Assembly (NCBI RefSeq): GCF_002262885.1
Contig: NZ_NKYF01000006.1
Coordinates: forward strand, 310,001 to 374,000
Origin: Pseudonocardia sp. MH-G8
Lineage (GTDB): Bacteria; Actinomycetota; Actinomycetes; Mycobacteriales; Pseudonocardiaceae
DNA: 64,000 nt
Direction: 5' to 3'
In this document: in pieces, positions 23,712 to 32,631 of the stretch
Layout of the letters: every line of letters starts with the position of its first letter
How positions within the stretch are numbered: the stretch's first letter is position 1
The notes under the pieces: model-generated
Told to the model about the DNA's origin: nothing
The model's database searches: none
Seen by the model: only the letters and a program-made list of their open reading frames with translations
Made by a program: the position numbers and the translations under genes

Positions 23712-25196
23712 TTGTCATCCCCGTCACCCCGCCGTGCCCAGCAGTCTTCGCGCTCGGGCTTCTCGGCGGACCCGCGTTCCCGTCGCTCCGACGGCGGGCG
23801 CTCCCGCTCCCCCCGTGGCCGTTCGCGCGGCCCGCAGAACCATTCCGCCGCCGCGCCTGCCGCACCGCCCGAGGTGCTCTGGACCGTTCCCGAGACGGGG
23901 ATGCCCTCCTTCGCCGAGCTCGGCCTGCCCGAACCCGTCACGCGGGCCCTGACGGAGCGCGGCTTCACCGAGCCGTTCCCGATCCAGGCCGCCACGCTGC
24001 CCGACACGATCGCCGGGCGTGACCTGCTCGGGCGCGGCCAGACCGGATCGGGCAAGACGCTCGCGTTCGGTCTCGCGATGCTGGCCCGCCTCGCCGGCAG
24101 CCGCGCGCGGGCCCGCCAGCCGCGCGGGCTCGTCCTCGTCCCCACCCGCGAGCTCGCCCAGCAGGTGGACGACGCGCTGGCGCCGTTCGCGAAGGCGCTC
24201 GGCCTCACCACCGCCGTCGTCGTGGGCGGGCTGTCGTTCAACCGGCAGGTCTCCGACCTGGCGCGGGGCGTCGATCTGCTCGTCGCCACGCCCGGCCGGC
24301 TCACCGACCACACGAACCAGCGCACGTGCGACCTCTCGCAGGTCACGGTCACCGCGCTCGACGAGGCCGACCGCATGTCCGACATGGGGTTCCTGCCCCA
24401 GGTCCGGGCGATCCTGAACCTCACCCCGCCCGACGGGCAGCGGCTGCTGTTCTCCGCCACCCTCGACGGCGAGGTGGGCGCGCTGGTCCGCCAGTACCTC
24501 ACCGACCCCGTCACCCGGTCCGTCGCCTCGGCAACGGCCCAGGTCTCGACGATGGACCACCACGTCCTGCTCGCCGACCCGGCGGACAAGCCGCGCATCG
24601 TCACCGAGGTCGCCGCGCGCGAGGGCCGCACGATCCTGTTCTCCCGCACCAAGCACGGCGTGGACAAGCTCGTGAAGATCCTGCGCCGCGAGGGCGTCGC
24701 GGCCGGCGCACTGCACGGCGGCAAGGCCCAGAACGCGCGCAACCGGGCGATCGCGGCGTTCAAGGACGGGAGCACCCCGGTGCTCGTGGCCACCGACGTG
24801 GCCGCACGCGGCATCCACATCGACGACGTCAGCCTCGTCGTGCACGTCGACCCGCCGGCCGACCCCAAGGACTACCTGCATCGCGCGGGCCGCACGGCCC
24901 GAGCGGGCGACTCGGGCACGGTCGTCACGCTGGTGACGCCTGCGGAGCGGCGCGACGTCGAGCGGCTCATGCGGCTCGCGGGCGTGCGGGCACCGCAGAC
25001 CGCGGTGGGGCCCGGCGCCCCGGAGCTGGCGCGGATCACCGGTGCGCGCCAACCGTCGGGGGTGCCGGTCGTCGAGCCGCCCAAGCCCGAGCCCACGCCG
25101 CGGGGTGCCGGTCGGCGCTCCCACGGTTCCGGCGGCAGGGGTCGCCGACCGGGCGCCCGCTCGGGCGGAGGGCGTCGCAGCAGCACCGCTGCCTGA
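23712..25196 (+). CDS. DEAD-box ATP-dependent RNA helicase
   Basis: 494 residues with the complete motif set: Q motif FAELGLPEPVTRALTERGF...FPIQ, GQTGSGKT, PTRELAQQ, TPGR, DEAD in ALDEADRM, SAT, VATDVAARGI and HRAGRTARAG. N- and C-terminal tails are rich in Arg, Ser and Gly, as in RNA-binding helicase tails. The TTG at 23712 is chosen because cggaggt at 23699-23705 sits 7 bp upstream; earlier in-frame starts lack one. It probably remodels ribosomal or mRNA structure. Confidence 0.95.
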   Translation: MSSPSPRRAQQSSRSGFSADPRSRRSDGGRSRSPRGRSRGPQNHSAAAPAAPPEVLWTVPETGMPSFAELGLPEPVTRALTERGFTEPFPIQAATLPDTIAGRDLLGRGQTGSGKTLAFGLAMLARLAGSRARARQPRGLVLVPTRELAQQVDDALAPFAKALGLTTAVVVGGLSFNRQVSDLARGVDLLVATPGRLTDHTNQRTCDLSQVTVTALDEADRMSDMGFLPQVRAILNLTPPDGQRLLFSATLDGEVGALVRQYLTDPVTRSVASATAQVSTMDHHVLLADPADKPRIVTEVAAREGRTILFSRTKHGVDKLVKILRREGVAAGALHGGKAQNARNRAIAAFKDGSTPVLVATDVAARGIHIDDVSLVVHVDPPADPKDYLHRAGRTARAGDSGTVVTLVTPAERRDVERLMRLAGVRAPQTAVGPGAPELARITGARQPSGVPVVEPPKPEPTPRGAGRRSHGSGGRGRRPGARSGGGRRSSTAA

Positions 25197-25281
25197 CCGG
25201 CGCGCGGGAACCCTCTCAGCCGCTCCACAGGAGTGCCCTGACAGTGTTCGGGGACCACTCGTTCCGACATCGAAGGTTCCC

Positions 25282-26625
25282 GTGCGCGCTCCCCGTCCCC
25301 TCGCCGCTGCACTCGCCGTGCTGGCTGCGGCGTTGGTCGCCTGCTCCACCGATCCGACCGCGTCGCCCGCCCCCGCTCCGGCCGATCAGCTGCCGCCCAT
25401 CGAGCTGGGGGGCGACTGGCAGTGGACCCCGCAGGCCGCGCCGCTCGAGCTCGGCGTCACCCACACCCAGTACAGCCTCGACGACCACAGCCCGGCGGAG
25501 GCGCGGCAGCGCGGGATCGACATCCTCGCGAACGACGCCGCGATCTGGCAGAACCACCACCTGATGGGCTTCGGCTCCGGCAACCCGGAGCCCTCGCCCG
25601 GTGAGTACGACTGGGCCACGCTCGACGCGCGGATGCAGCTCACGGAGCAGACCGGCCAGCGCAGCGTCCTCACCCTCTGCTGCGCTCCGGACTGGATGAA
25701 GGGCGGCGAGGAGGGCGAGACGGACTGGGACGACCTGGAGGGAAACCCGGATCCGGAGCACTTCGGCGACTACGCCGCGCTGGCCGCCGAGGCGGTGCAG
25801 CGCTACCCGCAGGTCGAGCGGGTGATGGTGTGGAACGAGCTCAAGGGCTTCTGGGCCGACGACAAGAACCGCTGGGACTACGAGGGCTACACCGACCTCT
25901 ACAACCAGGTCTACCGGGCGGTGAAGGACGTCCGGCCCGACGTCCTGGTCGGCGGGCCCTACGTCGTCATGATCAGCCTCGATCCCGGCTCCCAGGACGC
26001 GTCGTCGTTCGCCGGGCCGTGGGGCGTGGCGGACCAGCGCACCCTCGACGTGGTCGACTACTGGCTGCAGAACAACGTGGGCGCCGACTTCCTCGTCGTC
26101 GACGCCGCGACGGACACCCGCACCGAGACCGTCCCCGCCCCGAGGGACGGCAACCAGAAGTTCGCCGACGTGGCGCGCTGGCTGCAGGAGCGCAGCGACC
26201 TGCCGATCTGGTGGGCCGAGTTCTACCCGGAGGTCCCCGACGGGGAGAGCGACGAGGCCACGAGCCCGGCCAACGCCGCCGTCATGCTCGGCGCCGTCGC
26301 CGCCATGGCCGAATCGGGCACCGCGGGCGCGCTCCTGTGGGGGCCGCAGGGGCACGACCTCGGCTCCGCGGCGTTGTGGACCGACGCCACCGAGGACAAC
26401 GGTGGGCAGCCGACGCCGCTGACGGCGGCGTGGCAGTTCCTGGTGCCGCACCTCGCCGCCGGGGACGTCGAGATCGGGCGTTCCCCGTCCCGGCCGGACC
26501 TGCTGGCCTTCCGCGCGGAGGACGGCGTGGTCGTGGCGAACGTGAGCGCGGCGCCGGGCGAGCCGGCCCCGGGCGCCGAGCCGATGCAGCCGTGGCAGAT
26601 CTCGGTGACCGGCCGCGACTCCTGA
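25282..26625 (+). CDS. Secreted glycoside hydrolase-like lipoprotein (clan GH-A, xylosidase-like)
   Basis: 447 residues. Signal peptide RAPRPLAAALAVLAAALVAC with lipobox LVAC places it on the outer face of the membrane. A TIM-barrel follows; VMVWNELKGFW supplies the acid/base Glu after strand 4 and IWWAEFYPE the likely nucleophile, as in GH39-like enzymes. The substrate cannot be set from sequence. The GTG at 25282 has AAGG 8 bp upstream. A palindrome follows the stop, shared with the convergent LapA-like gene. Confidence 0.78.
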   Translation: MRAPRPLAAALAVLAAALVACSTDPTASPAPAPADQLPPIELGGDWQWTPQAAPLELGVTHTQYSLDDHSPAEARQRGIDILANDAAIWQNHHLMGFGSGNPEPSPGEYDWATLDARMQLTEQTGQRSVLTLCCAPDWMKGGEEGETDWDDLEGNPDPEHFGDYAALAAEAVQRYPQVERVMVWNELKGFWADDKNRWDYEGYTDLYNQVYRAVKDVRPDVLVGGPYVVMISLDPGSQDASSFAGPWGVADQRTLDVVDYWLQNNVGADFLVVDAATDTRTETVPAPRDGNQKFADVARWLQERSDLPIWWAEFYPEVPDGESDEATSPANAAVMLGAVAAMAESGTAGALLWGPQGHDLGSAALWTDATEDNGGQPTPLTAAWQFLVPHLAAGDVEIGRSPSRPDLLAFRAEDGVVVANVSAAPGEPAPGAEPMQPWQISVTGRDS

Positions 26626-26632
26626 CCCGGCT

Positions 26633-26672
26633 GTGAGTGGATACGAGTGCGGGAGCACTCGCATCCACTCAC
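26633..26672. terminator. Long inverted repeat between convergent genes
   Basis: Arms GTGAGTGGATACGAGTG (26633-26649) and CACTCGCATCCACTCAC (26656-26672) pair over 17 bp with one mismatch and a 6-nt loop. It lies at the meeting point of the glycosidase-like and LapA-like genes and covers the latter's stop. Probably a bidirectional terminator; it could also be a dispersed palindromic repeat. Confidence 0.8.
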
Positions 26673-27115
26673 GGCCTGCGAGGGCTCCGGCGGGCGGCGC
26701 GGCGCAGCTGCAGGATCCGCAGGCCGCCCGGGATCGCGACGAGCAACAGCCCGGCGATGGCCGCGAGCAGCAGTGCCACCCCCGCGGGCAGGGTGCCGGA
26801 CACGGTGAAGAAGTTGATCCGGATCGGCGTGCTGTTCTGCAGGATGAAGACCAGCAGGAGCAGCAGCACCAACGCGGAGAGGATCAGGCCCGTCCACAGC
26901 ACCCCGGTGCGGGAGTGCCCGACCTCGGTCCGGGGCTGCTCCTCCCAGCCGGTGGGCGTCGGAACCGTGCGCCCCTCGGGCACGACCGGGCTCGCCGGCC
27001 GCATGGTGGGGCGGGTGGCCGGGTCGGCACGGGGGTCCTGCGGACCGGCGCTGCCGTGCGCCGGCGACCAGCCGCCCCCGGGTCGCGGGGTGGCCTGCGT
27101 CGGGTCGTCACTCAT
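26669..27115 (-). CDS. LapA-domain (DUF1049) membrane protein
   Basis: 148 residues: a 70-residue Pro/Arg-rich cytoplasmic N-terminus, then two membrane helices (TGLILSALVLLLLLVFILQN and GVALLLAAIAGLLLVAI) separated by TPIRINFFTVSG, the usual LapA/DUF1049 pattern, and a basic tail. The actinobacterial members have no known lipopolysaccharide role. The start is ATG at 27115. It faces the glycosidase gene tail to tail. Confidence 0.85.
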   Translation of the reverse strand: MSDDPTQATPRPGGGWSPAHGSAGPQDPRADPATRPTMRPASPVVPEGRTVPTPTGWEEQPRTEVGHSRTGVLWTGLILSALVLLLLLVFILQNSTPIRINFFTVSGTLPAGVALLLAAIAGLLLVAIPGGLRILQLRRAARRSPRRP

Positions 27116-27205
27116 GCGCCCATCTCACTCCGCTCGGGACCGTCCTGCCGGGCCCGGAGTATCCCCCAGCCCACGACCTCACGCGCGCTGTCTCCGAGCG
27201 CCTGC

Positions 27206-27664
27206 TCACCCCCGGCGCATCGGCAGGTGGACGACTCCGTCCCAGTCGTAGGTCTCACCCGCGGCGACGAAGCCGAACCCCTGGTAGAACCCGGCGAGGT
27301 GCTCCTGCGCGTCGAGCACGCAGGGCCGGCCACCGACCTCGGCCAGCGCCGCCTCCATCAGCTGCCGCCCGAGCCTCCGGCCCCGGACCGACCGCGCCGT
27401 GCAGAGGCGCCCGATGTGGAACTCGCCCCCGGGTTCCCGCAGCAGCCGCAGCGTGCCGAGCACCGGCTCCGGGTGTCCGTTGCCGCCGAGCCAGTAGTGC
27501 CGGGCGCCGTCCTCGAGATCGCGACCGTCGAGCTCGGCGTACGGGCAGGCCTGCTCCACCACGAACACGTCGACACGCAGCCGGAGCAGCTCGTAGAGCG
27601 TGCCCGGGTCCAGGTTGGCCGCCCAGGACCGGTGCACCGTCGCGGTGAACGCCTCGCTGCTCAT
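27206..27664 (-). CDS. GNAT acetyltransferase, ElaA-like
   Basis: 152 residues. LYELLRLRVDVFVVEQACPY is the ElaA-type N-terminus, and CTARSVRGRRLGRQLMEAAL carries the acetyl-CoA loop (RGRRLG in place of RGxGxG). The substrate is unknown. The start is ATG at 27664. It lies divergently about 135 bp from the M15 peptidase gene. Confidence 0.88.
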   Translation of the reverse strand: MSSEAFTATVHRSWAANLDPGTLYELLRLRVDVFVVEQACPYAELDGRDLEDGARHYWLGGNGHPEPVLGTLRLLREPGGEFHIGRLCTARSVRGRRLGRQLMEAALAEVGGRPCVLDAQEHLAGFYQGFGFVAAGETYDWDGVVHLPMRRG

Positions 27665-27799
27665 CGCCGTCCTCGCTGACGCTCGGCCGGCTCTTCGCGG
27701 GCGCTGCGCCCATCATTCACTCGCTCACGCTCGCTCATTCGCCCCTGCCTACCAGATCGGGTGACGGCACGCTCCACGCGCACGTGCGAGGCTCGGCCC

Positions 27800-28567
27800 G
27801 TGCTCCCGCGCCCCGCGCTCCAGGCCCTGACGGCTGCCGTGACCGTCGCCGCCGTGCTGTCGCCCGGGGCCGTGTCGGCGCGAGCGGAGCGCCCGCCGCT
27901 GCCGCTGCGCCCCGACGGGTACGGGGTCGCCCAGCCCACGCCCCCGGACCTGGTCGACCGCAGGTTGCCGACCCGCGACCTGCTCCCGCCGCCGGTCGAC
28001 GGGGAGTTCAGCGCCACCGTCGCGCCCGTCCCCGAGGACGTGCTCGCGCGCTCGACCTGGAGCCCGGACTGCCCCGTGGCCCCGGCCGACCTGCGCTACC
28101 TCACCGTGGCCTTCCGCGGGTTCGACGGCGCGGCGCACACCGGAGAGCTGATCGTGGCCGCCCGCGTGGCCGACGACGTCGCGGCCGCGTTCGGGGAGCT
28201 GTTCGCCGCCGACTTCCCGATCGAGGAGATGCGGGTGGTCGAGAAGGCGGAGCTGACCGCTCCCCCGACCGGCGACGACAACAACACCACCGCCTTCGTG
28301 TGCCGGCCCGCCACCGGCCTCACCCGCTGGTCCGCGCACGCCCTCGGCCTCGCCGTGGACGTCAACCCGTTCCAGAACCCCTACCGCAAGGGCGACCTGG
28401 TCCTGCCCGAACTGGCCTCGGCCTACCTGGACCGCGGCCGCGACCTGCCCGGCATGATCCTCGACGGCGGGCCGGTCGTCACCGCGTTCGAGCGCATCGG
28501 CTGGACGTGGGGCGGGCGCTGGCGCTCGCCGGTGGACCTGCACCACTTCTCCGAGACCGGCACCTAG
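27800..28567 (+). CDS. Secreted M15-family D-alanyl-D-alanine carboxypeptidase-like protein
   Basis: 255 residues. An N-terminal secretion signal (ALQALTAAVTVAAVLSPGAV, cleavage near SARA) leads to an M15/VanY-type zinc peptidase domain: SAHALGLAVDVNPFQNPY supplies His and Asp ligands and DLHHFSETGT the last His. It should trim peptidoglycan stem peptides outside the membrane. The GTG at 27800 places the signal peptide correctly; GAGG lies 10 bp upstream. A longer start at 27761 is less likely. Confidence 0.87.
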   Translation: MLPRPALQALTAAVTVAAVLSPGAVSARAERPPLPLRPDGYGVAQPTPPDLVDRRLPTRDLLPPPVDGEFSATVAPVPEDVLARSTWSPDCPVAPADLRYLTVAFRGFDGAAHTGELIVAARVADDVAAAFGELFAADFPIEEMRVVEKAELTAPPTGDDNNTTAFVCRPATGLTRWSAHALGLAVDVNPFQNPYRKGDLVLPELASAYLDRGRDLPGMILDGGPVVTAFERIGWTWGGRWRSPVDLHHFSETGT

Positions 28568-28597
28568 GCCCGCGGTGTCGTTACGTAGCGTGGAGGG

Positions 28598-29971
28598 GTG
28601 CGCCACCACGATCTCGTCGTCATCGGCACCGGCTCCGGCAACTCGATCGTCGACGAGCGCTTCGCGCACCTCGACGTCGCGCTGGTCGAGCACGGCGTCT
28701 TCGGTGGCACCTGCCTGAACGTCGGCTGCATCCCCACGAAGATGTACGTCTACGCCGCCGACGTCGCCGAGGTCGTCCGGACGGCGAGCCGCTACGGCGT
28801 GGACGCGAGCGTGGACAAGGTGCGCTGGACCGACATCCGCGACCGCGTCTTCGGCCGGATCGACCCGATCTCGGCGGGCGGGCGCGAGTACCGGGTGGAC
28901 CGCAGCCCGAACGTCACCGTCTACGAGGGGCACGCGCGCTTCACCGGGCACAAGGAGCTCGCGGTGGCCCGCACCGACGGCTCCGGCACGGACGCGTTCA
29001 CCGCCGAGCAGGTCGTGCTCGCCGCGGGCAGCAGGCCGGTCGTCCCGCAGGTGGTCACCGGCTCAGGAGTGCCCTACGAGACCTCCGACACGGTCATGCG
29101 CCTCGACGCGCTCCCCGAGCACGTCGTGGTGCTGGGCAGCGGCTACATCGGCGCGGAGTTCGCGCACGTCTTCGCCTCGCTCGGGTCGCGGGTGTCGATC
29201 GTCGGGCGCAGCAGCCTGCTCCGCGGCCAGGACGAGACCGTGTGCGAACGCTTCACCGACGTCGCGTCCCGGCGCTGGGACGTCCACCTCGGTCGGGAGG
29301 TCGAGCGCGTCACCGGGGGTGCCGGCGACGTCACGCTGCACCTGGAGGGCGGCGCCACCGTGCACGGCGACCTGCTGCTCGTCGCCACCGGCCGCGTGCC
29401 CAACGGCGACCGGCTGGACCTGGACCGCACCGGCGTGGCCACCCACCCCGACGGTCGGGTGATCGTCGACGACCAGCAGCGCACGGGCGTCGACGGGATC
29501 TTCGCGCTCGGCGACGTCAGCTCCGCGTACCAGCTCAAGCACGTGGCCAACCACGAGGCGAAGGTCGTGGCGCACAACCTGCTGCACCCGGACCAGCCCC
29601 GGAGCAGCGACCACCGCGCCGTCCCGGCCGCGGTCTTCACCGACCCCCAGATCGCCGCTGTCGGGCTCACCGAGGCCGAGTGCCGGGCCGGGCACCTCGA
29701 CTACACCGCGGCGGTGCAGGAGTACGGCGACGTCGCCTACGGCTGGGCGATGGAGGACACCACGGGCATCTGCAAGGTGATCGCCGAGCGCGGCACCGGG
29801 CGGATCCTCGGTGCCCACGTCATGGGGCCGCAGGCCTCGACCGTGATCCAGCCGCTGATCCAGGCGATGTCGTTCGGGCTCGCCGCCCGGGAGATGGCCA
29901 CCGGCCAGTACTGGATCCACCCCGCGCTCCCGGAAGTGGTGGAGAACGCACTCCTCGGTCTCGACCTGTAG
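28598..29971 (+). CDS. mtr: Mycothione reductase
   Basis: 457 residues, pyridine nucleotide-disulfide oxidoreductase that regenerates mycothiol from its disulfide with NADPH. FAD site GTGSGNS, redox pair GGTCLNVGCIPTK, second nucleotide site VLGSGYIGAEFA, and the C-terminal WIHPALPEVVENALLGL with the catalytic His-Glu pair. GTG start 30 bp after the peptidase gene. It confirms a mycothiol-producing actinobacterium. Confidence 0.96.
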   Translation: MRHHDLVVIGTGSGNSIVDERFAHLDVALVEHGVFGGTCLNVGCIPTKMYVYAADVAEVVRTASRYGVDASVDKVRWTDIRDRVFGRIDPISAGGREYRVDRSPNVTVYEGHARFTGHKELAVARTDGSGTDAFTAEQVVLAAGSRPVVPQVVTGSGVPYETSDTVMRLDALPEHVVVLGSGYIGAEFAHVFASLGSRVSIVGRSSLLRGQDETVCERFTDVASRRWDVHLGREVERVTGGAGDVTLHLEGGATVHGDLLLVATGRVPNGDRLDLDRTGVATHPDGRVIVDDQQRTGVDGIFALGDVSSAYQLKHVANHEAKVVAHNLLHPDQPRSSDHRAVPAAVFTDPQIAAVGLTEAECRAGHLDYTAAVQEYGDVAYGWAMEDTTGICKVIAERGTGRILGAHVMGPQASTVIQPLIQAMSFGLAAREMATGQYWIHPALPEVVENALLGLDL

Positions 29972-30006
29972 ATCCCGCCCGGAGCGGGTAAGGTGACCCT
30001 TCCTTC

Positions 30007-30047
30007 GATCACTCGTTGGGGACCACTCGTCAGGATCACTCGTTGAG
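30007..30047. repeat. Three near-tandem 13-14 bp repeats ahead of the desaturase gene
   Basis: GATCACTCGTTG at 30007-30018, GACCACTCGT at 30021-30030 and GATCACTCGTTG at 30034-30045 are in phase at about 13.5 bp. They fill the leader of the desaturase gene, ending at its Shine-Dalgarno. They may be a regulator-binding array or an mRNA leader feature. Confidence 0.75.
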
Positions 30048-30056
30048 GTGCGTGCC

Positions 30057-31004
30057 GTGACCGTTGCCGACTCTCCCACTCGACCGGCGGGAGGCGCCCG
30101 CCCGATCATCGCCGGGCGTCGCGGCCTGGCGCCCCAGATCAGCGTCTACGTCTTCGTGGTCCTCCCGCTGCTGGCGCTGATCGCCACGATCCCCATCGCC
30201 TGGGGCTGGGGGCTGACCTGGATCGACGTGGCGATCGCCGCGGTGTTCTACGTCGCGAGCGGGCTCGGCATCACGGTCGGGTACCACCGCTACTTCACGC
30301 ACGGTTCGTTCAAGGCCAAGCGACCGCTCCGGATCGCCCTGGCCGTGGCCGGCAGCCTCGCGATGCAGGGCCCGGTCATCACCTGGGTGGCCGACCACCG
30401 TCGCCACCACGCCTTCTCCGACAAGGAAGGCGACCCGCACTCGCCGTGGCTGTTCGGAACGGGGCCGGTGGCACTCGCCAAGGGCTTCTGGCACGCCCAC
30501 ACGGGCTGGCTGTTCGACCGGGACGTGACCAACCGCGAGCGCTTCACCCCGGACCTGCTCGCCGACCGCGACATCTCCCGCGTCGACCGGCTGTTCCTGC
30601 TCTGGTCGGTGCTCACGCTGGTGGTGCCCGCGGTGCTGGGCGGGCTGCTGTCCTGGTCGTGGTGGGGCGCGCTCACCGCGTTGTTCTGGGCGGGGCTGGT
30701 GCGCGTCGGGCTGCTGCACCACGTCACCTGGTCGATCAACTCGATCTGCCACATGATCGGCGACCAGCCCTTCGCCGCCCGCGACCACTCCCGCAACGTG
30801 TGGCCGCTGGCCGTGCTCAGCTTCGGCGAGTCGTGGCACAACCTGCACCACGCCGACCCCACCTGCGCCCGCCACGGCGTGCAGCGCGGGCAGGTCGACA
30901 TCTCCGCCCGCGTCATCTGGGCCTTCGAGAAGCTGGGCTGGGCCCACTCCGTGCGCTGGCCCACCCAGCGGCGCCTGGCGAAGCTGGCCCGCGAGGCGGG
31001 CTGA
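30057..31004 (+). CDS. Acyl-CoA/acyl-lipid delta-9 desaturase-like fatty acid desaturase
   Basis: 315 residues, integral membrane di-iron enzyme. The three histidine boxes are HRYFTHGSF, HRRHHAFSD and SWHNLHHADP, and four hydrophobic spans surround them (for example YVFVVLPLLALIATIPIAW). It inserts a cis double bond in a saturated acyl chain. The GTG at 30057 has GAGG 8 bp upstream; an in-frame GTG at 30048 is possible. It could supply the oleoyl substrate for the CFA-synthase-type genes 5 kb downstream. Confidence 0.92.
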   Translation: MTVADSPTRPAGGARPIIAGRRGLAPQISVYVFVVLPLLALIATIPIAWGWGLTWIDVAIAAVFYVASGLGITVGYHRYFTHGSFKAKRPLRIALAVAGSLAMQGPVITWVADHRRHHAFSDKEGDPHSPWLFGTGPVALAKGFWHAHTGWLFDRDVTNRERFTPDLLADRDISRVDRLFLLWSVLTLVVPAVLGGLLSWSWWGALTALFWAGLVRVGLLHHVTWSINSICHMIGDQPFAARDHSRNVWPLAVLSFGESWHNLHHADPTCARHGVQRGQVDISARVIWAFEKLGWAHSVRWPTQRRLAKLAREAG

Positions 31005-31037
31005 CCGGGCAGCGGCTCCGGGCGCCGGGCCGGGCCA

Positions 31038-31180
31038 TGATCGCCGCGTGCGGTCCTGGAGCCGCACCGGTGCGGTTCTGCGACCACGAATGTCGATCAT
31101 CCCGTCGCCCGGATCCCAAGATCGCCGTTTGCGGTTTCAGGGCCGCACCGGTGCGGTTCTGCCACCGCACCTGCTGATCA
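31038..31180. repeat. Two copies of a 60-bp palindromic repeat
   Basis: Copies at 31038-31099 and 31120-31180 share the frame GATCGCCG...TGCGGT...GCCGCACCGGTGCGGTTCTG...GATC. The core CCGCACCGGTGCGG is a perfect palindrome. A third, diverged copy lies at 32298-32359. The rest of the 351-bp gap 31005-31355 holds no gene that I can support. Confidence 0.82.
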
Positions 31181-31355
31181 CGCTGCCGGCGATCACCAGC
31201 CGCGGTTGCGGGCAGGAGGTCGGTCGGTCGGCGAGCCCTCGCGCCGCGATCGGAGCAGCGTGTCCGACCGGTCGGATGAGACCGCACCCTCCTGTCCTCG
31301 CCGGGGCCGGCGGCGGGTTCCCTCCAGCCCGGTTCAGAGACGACGGGCGGTCGGG

Positions 31356-32237
31356 TCAGGCCGGTCGCCTGCGTGCGTGTTCGAGGGTCTCTGCGATCTC
31401 CGCGACGCAGGTGTCGGGCTCGCCGTCGAGCGCGTGCCAGGGGTAGCGCAGCAGGTCCCAGCTCGCGCGGGTGAGGGCGTTGCCCTTGCGGCGGTCGGAG
31501 CGGAAGCGTTCGACGTCCATGTGCCAGGCCCAGCCGTCGACCTCGATCGCCACCCGCTCGGCGGGGAAGGCCAGGTCGATGCGGTACGGGCCGAACGGGT
31601 GGCCGAGCACCCAGCCGCCGATGCCGGCCCCGCGCAGCAGCCGGACGAGCAGGCGCTCGGCCTCCGAGTCGGCCCGGTCGGCCGCGGCCACCAGCATCCG
31701 GTGCATGGCAGCCGAGCCCTGCCGCCCGATGGCCCGGCAGTAGCTGCGGTACACCGCGGGGAACCGGACGTGCCGTTGCAGCGCGCGGTCCAGGAACACC
31801 GAGCCGCGCGGGACGGCGATCGCCGTCGACAGCGCCGTGAGCGGCGGGGAGGACACGGTGACGCCGCGGTACTCGACCAGGTCGGCGGCAGGGATGTCGC
31901 AACGGCGCAGCCGCACACCCGGTCGCGGCTGCCGGTGCATCGCCCGTGGCAGCGTCAGCTCGACCGTCGCGGGAACGCGGTCGAGCATGCCGTGCCAGAA
32001 CGCCGCCGCCGTACCGGTGACCGCCGCGCCGGCCGCTCCCGCCCACAGCGACGCCGCCCGCACCCGCGCCTCGTCCGTGAGCCGGTGCCCGCCGACCAGG
32101 TACACGCACGGGTGCAGCTCGCGCCACGCCCCGGCCCGCACGCGCCGCCGCACCGTGTCGGCGGACAGGCCGCAGGCGAGCACCTGCGCCAGCGTGACGA
32201 CACCGGCCTGCCGGACGAGGACGCGTTCGAGGTTCAC
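31356..32237 (-). CDS. DUF559/Vsr-like endonuclease domain protein with AbiEi-type N-terminus
   Basis: 293 residues. The N-terminal HTH-like part (VVTLAQVLACGLSADTVRRRV, then WRELHPCVYLV) resembles AbiEi-type antitoxin/transcription regulators. The C-terminal domain has YRIDLAFPAERVAIEVDGWAW and LTRASWDLLRY, a PD-(D/E)xK nuclease of the DUF559/MTES_1575 type. These proteins are very common in actinobacteria; their function is unproved. The GTG at 32237 has GGGGAGG about 10 bp upstream. No partner toxin gene is beside it. Confidence 0.82.
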   Translation of the reverse strand: MNLERVLVRQAGVVTLAQVLACGLSADTVRRRVRAGAWRELHPCVYLVGGHRLTDEARVRAASLWAGAAGAAVTGTAAAFWHGMLDRVPATVELTLPRAMHRQPRPGVRLRRCDIPAADLVEYRGVTVSSPPLTALSTAIAVPRGSVFLDRALQRHVRFPAVYRSYCRAIGRQGSAAMHRMLVAAADRADSEAERLLVRLLRGAGIGGWVLGHPFGPYRIDLAFPAERVAIEVDGWAWHMDVERFRSDRRKGNALTRASWDLLRYPWHALDGEPDTCVAEIAETLEHARRRPA

Positions 32238-32631
32238 GAACCGTGAGCCTCCCCGTCGCCGCTCCCGCGCGGGCCCGTTCCGCAGAAGTCGCGACCGTGA
32301 TCCACGTATGCGGTTCCCGGACCGCACCGATGCGGTCCTGGGACCGCACCCGGTGATCACCCCCTCCCGCGCGTACCGGTACCAAGAGGCGGGCGCTGCG
32401 ACAGTGGCGTGCTTGTCGGCGTGATCACAGCTTGGTGATCGGTCCGAGCAGTACGTGGGTGCTGTCGCGGCGACGTCAGGTACTGCTCGCAGCGATAGGC
32501 GTCTGGCATCCGCGGACCCGCCACGGCAACGCCCTCCCCGTGGGGCTGCACCACCGCACTCGACGCACACAACCCACGTTCGCACCCGACCGATCGCGAG
32601 CCGGCCGGCCAGCCGGCGAACACGCGCCGCC
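32238..32631. repeat. 394-bp intergenic region with two palindromic repeats
   Basis: Holds a third copy of the GCGGT...CCGCACC repeat (32298-32359) and a lone relative of the 8011-8499 units (32436-32496) with perfect arms CGAGCAGTAC (32445-32454) and GTACTGCTCG (32480-32489). No gene was found. It lies between two leftward genes. Confidence 0.75.
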
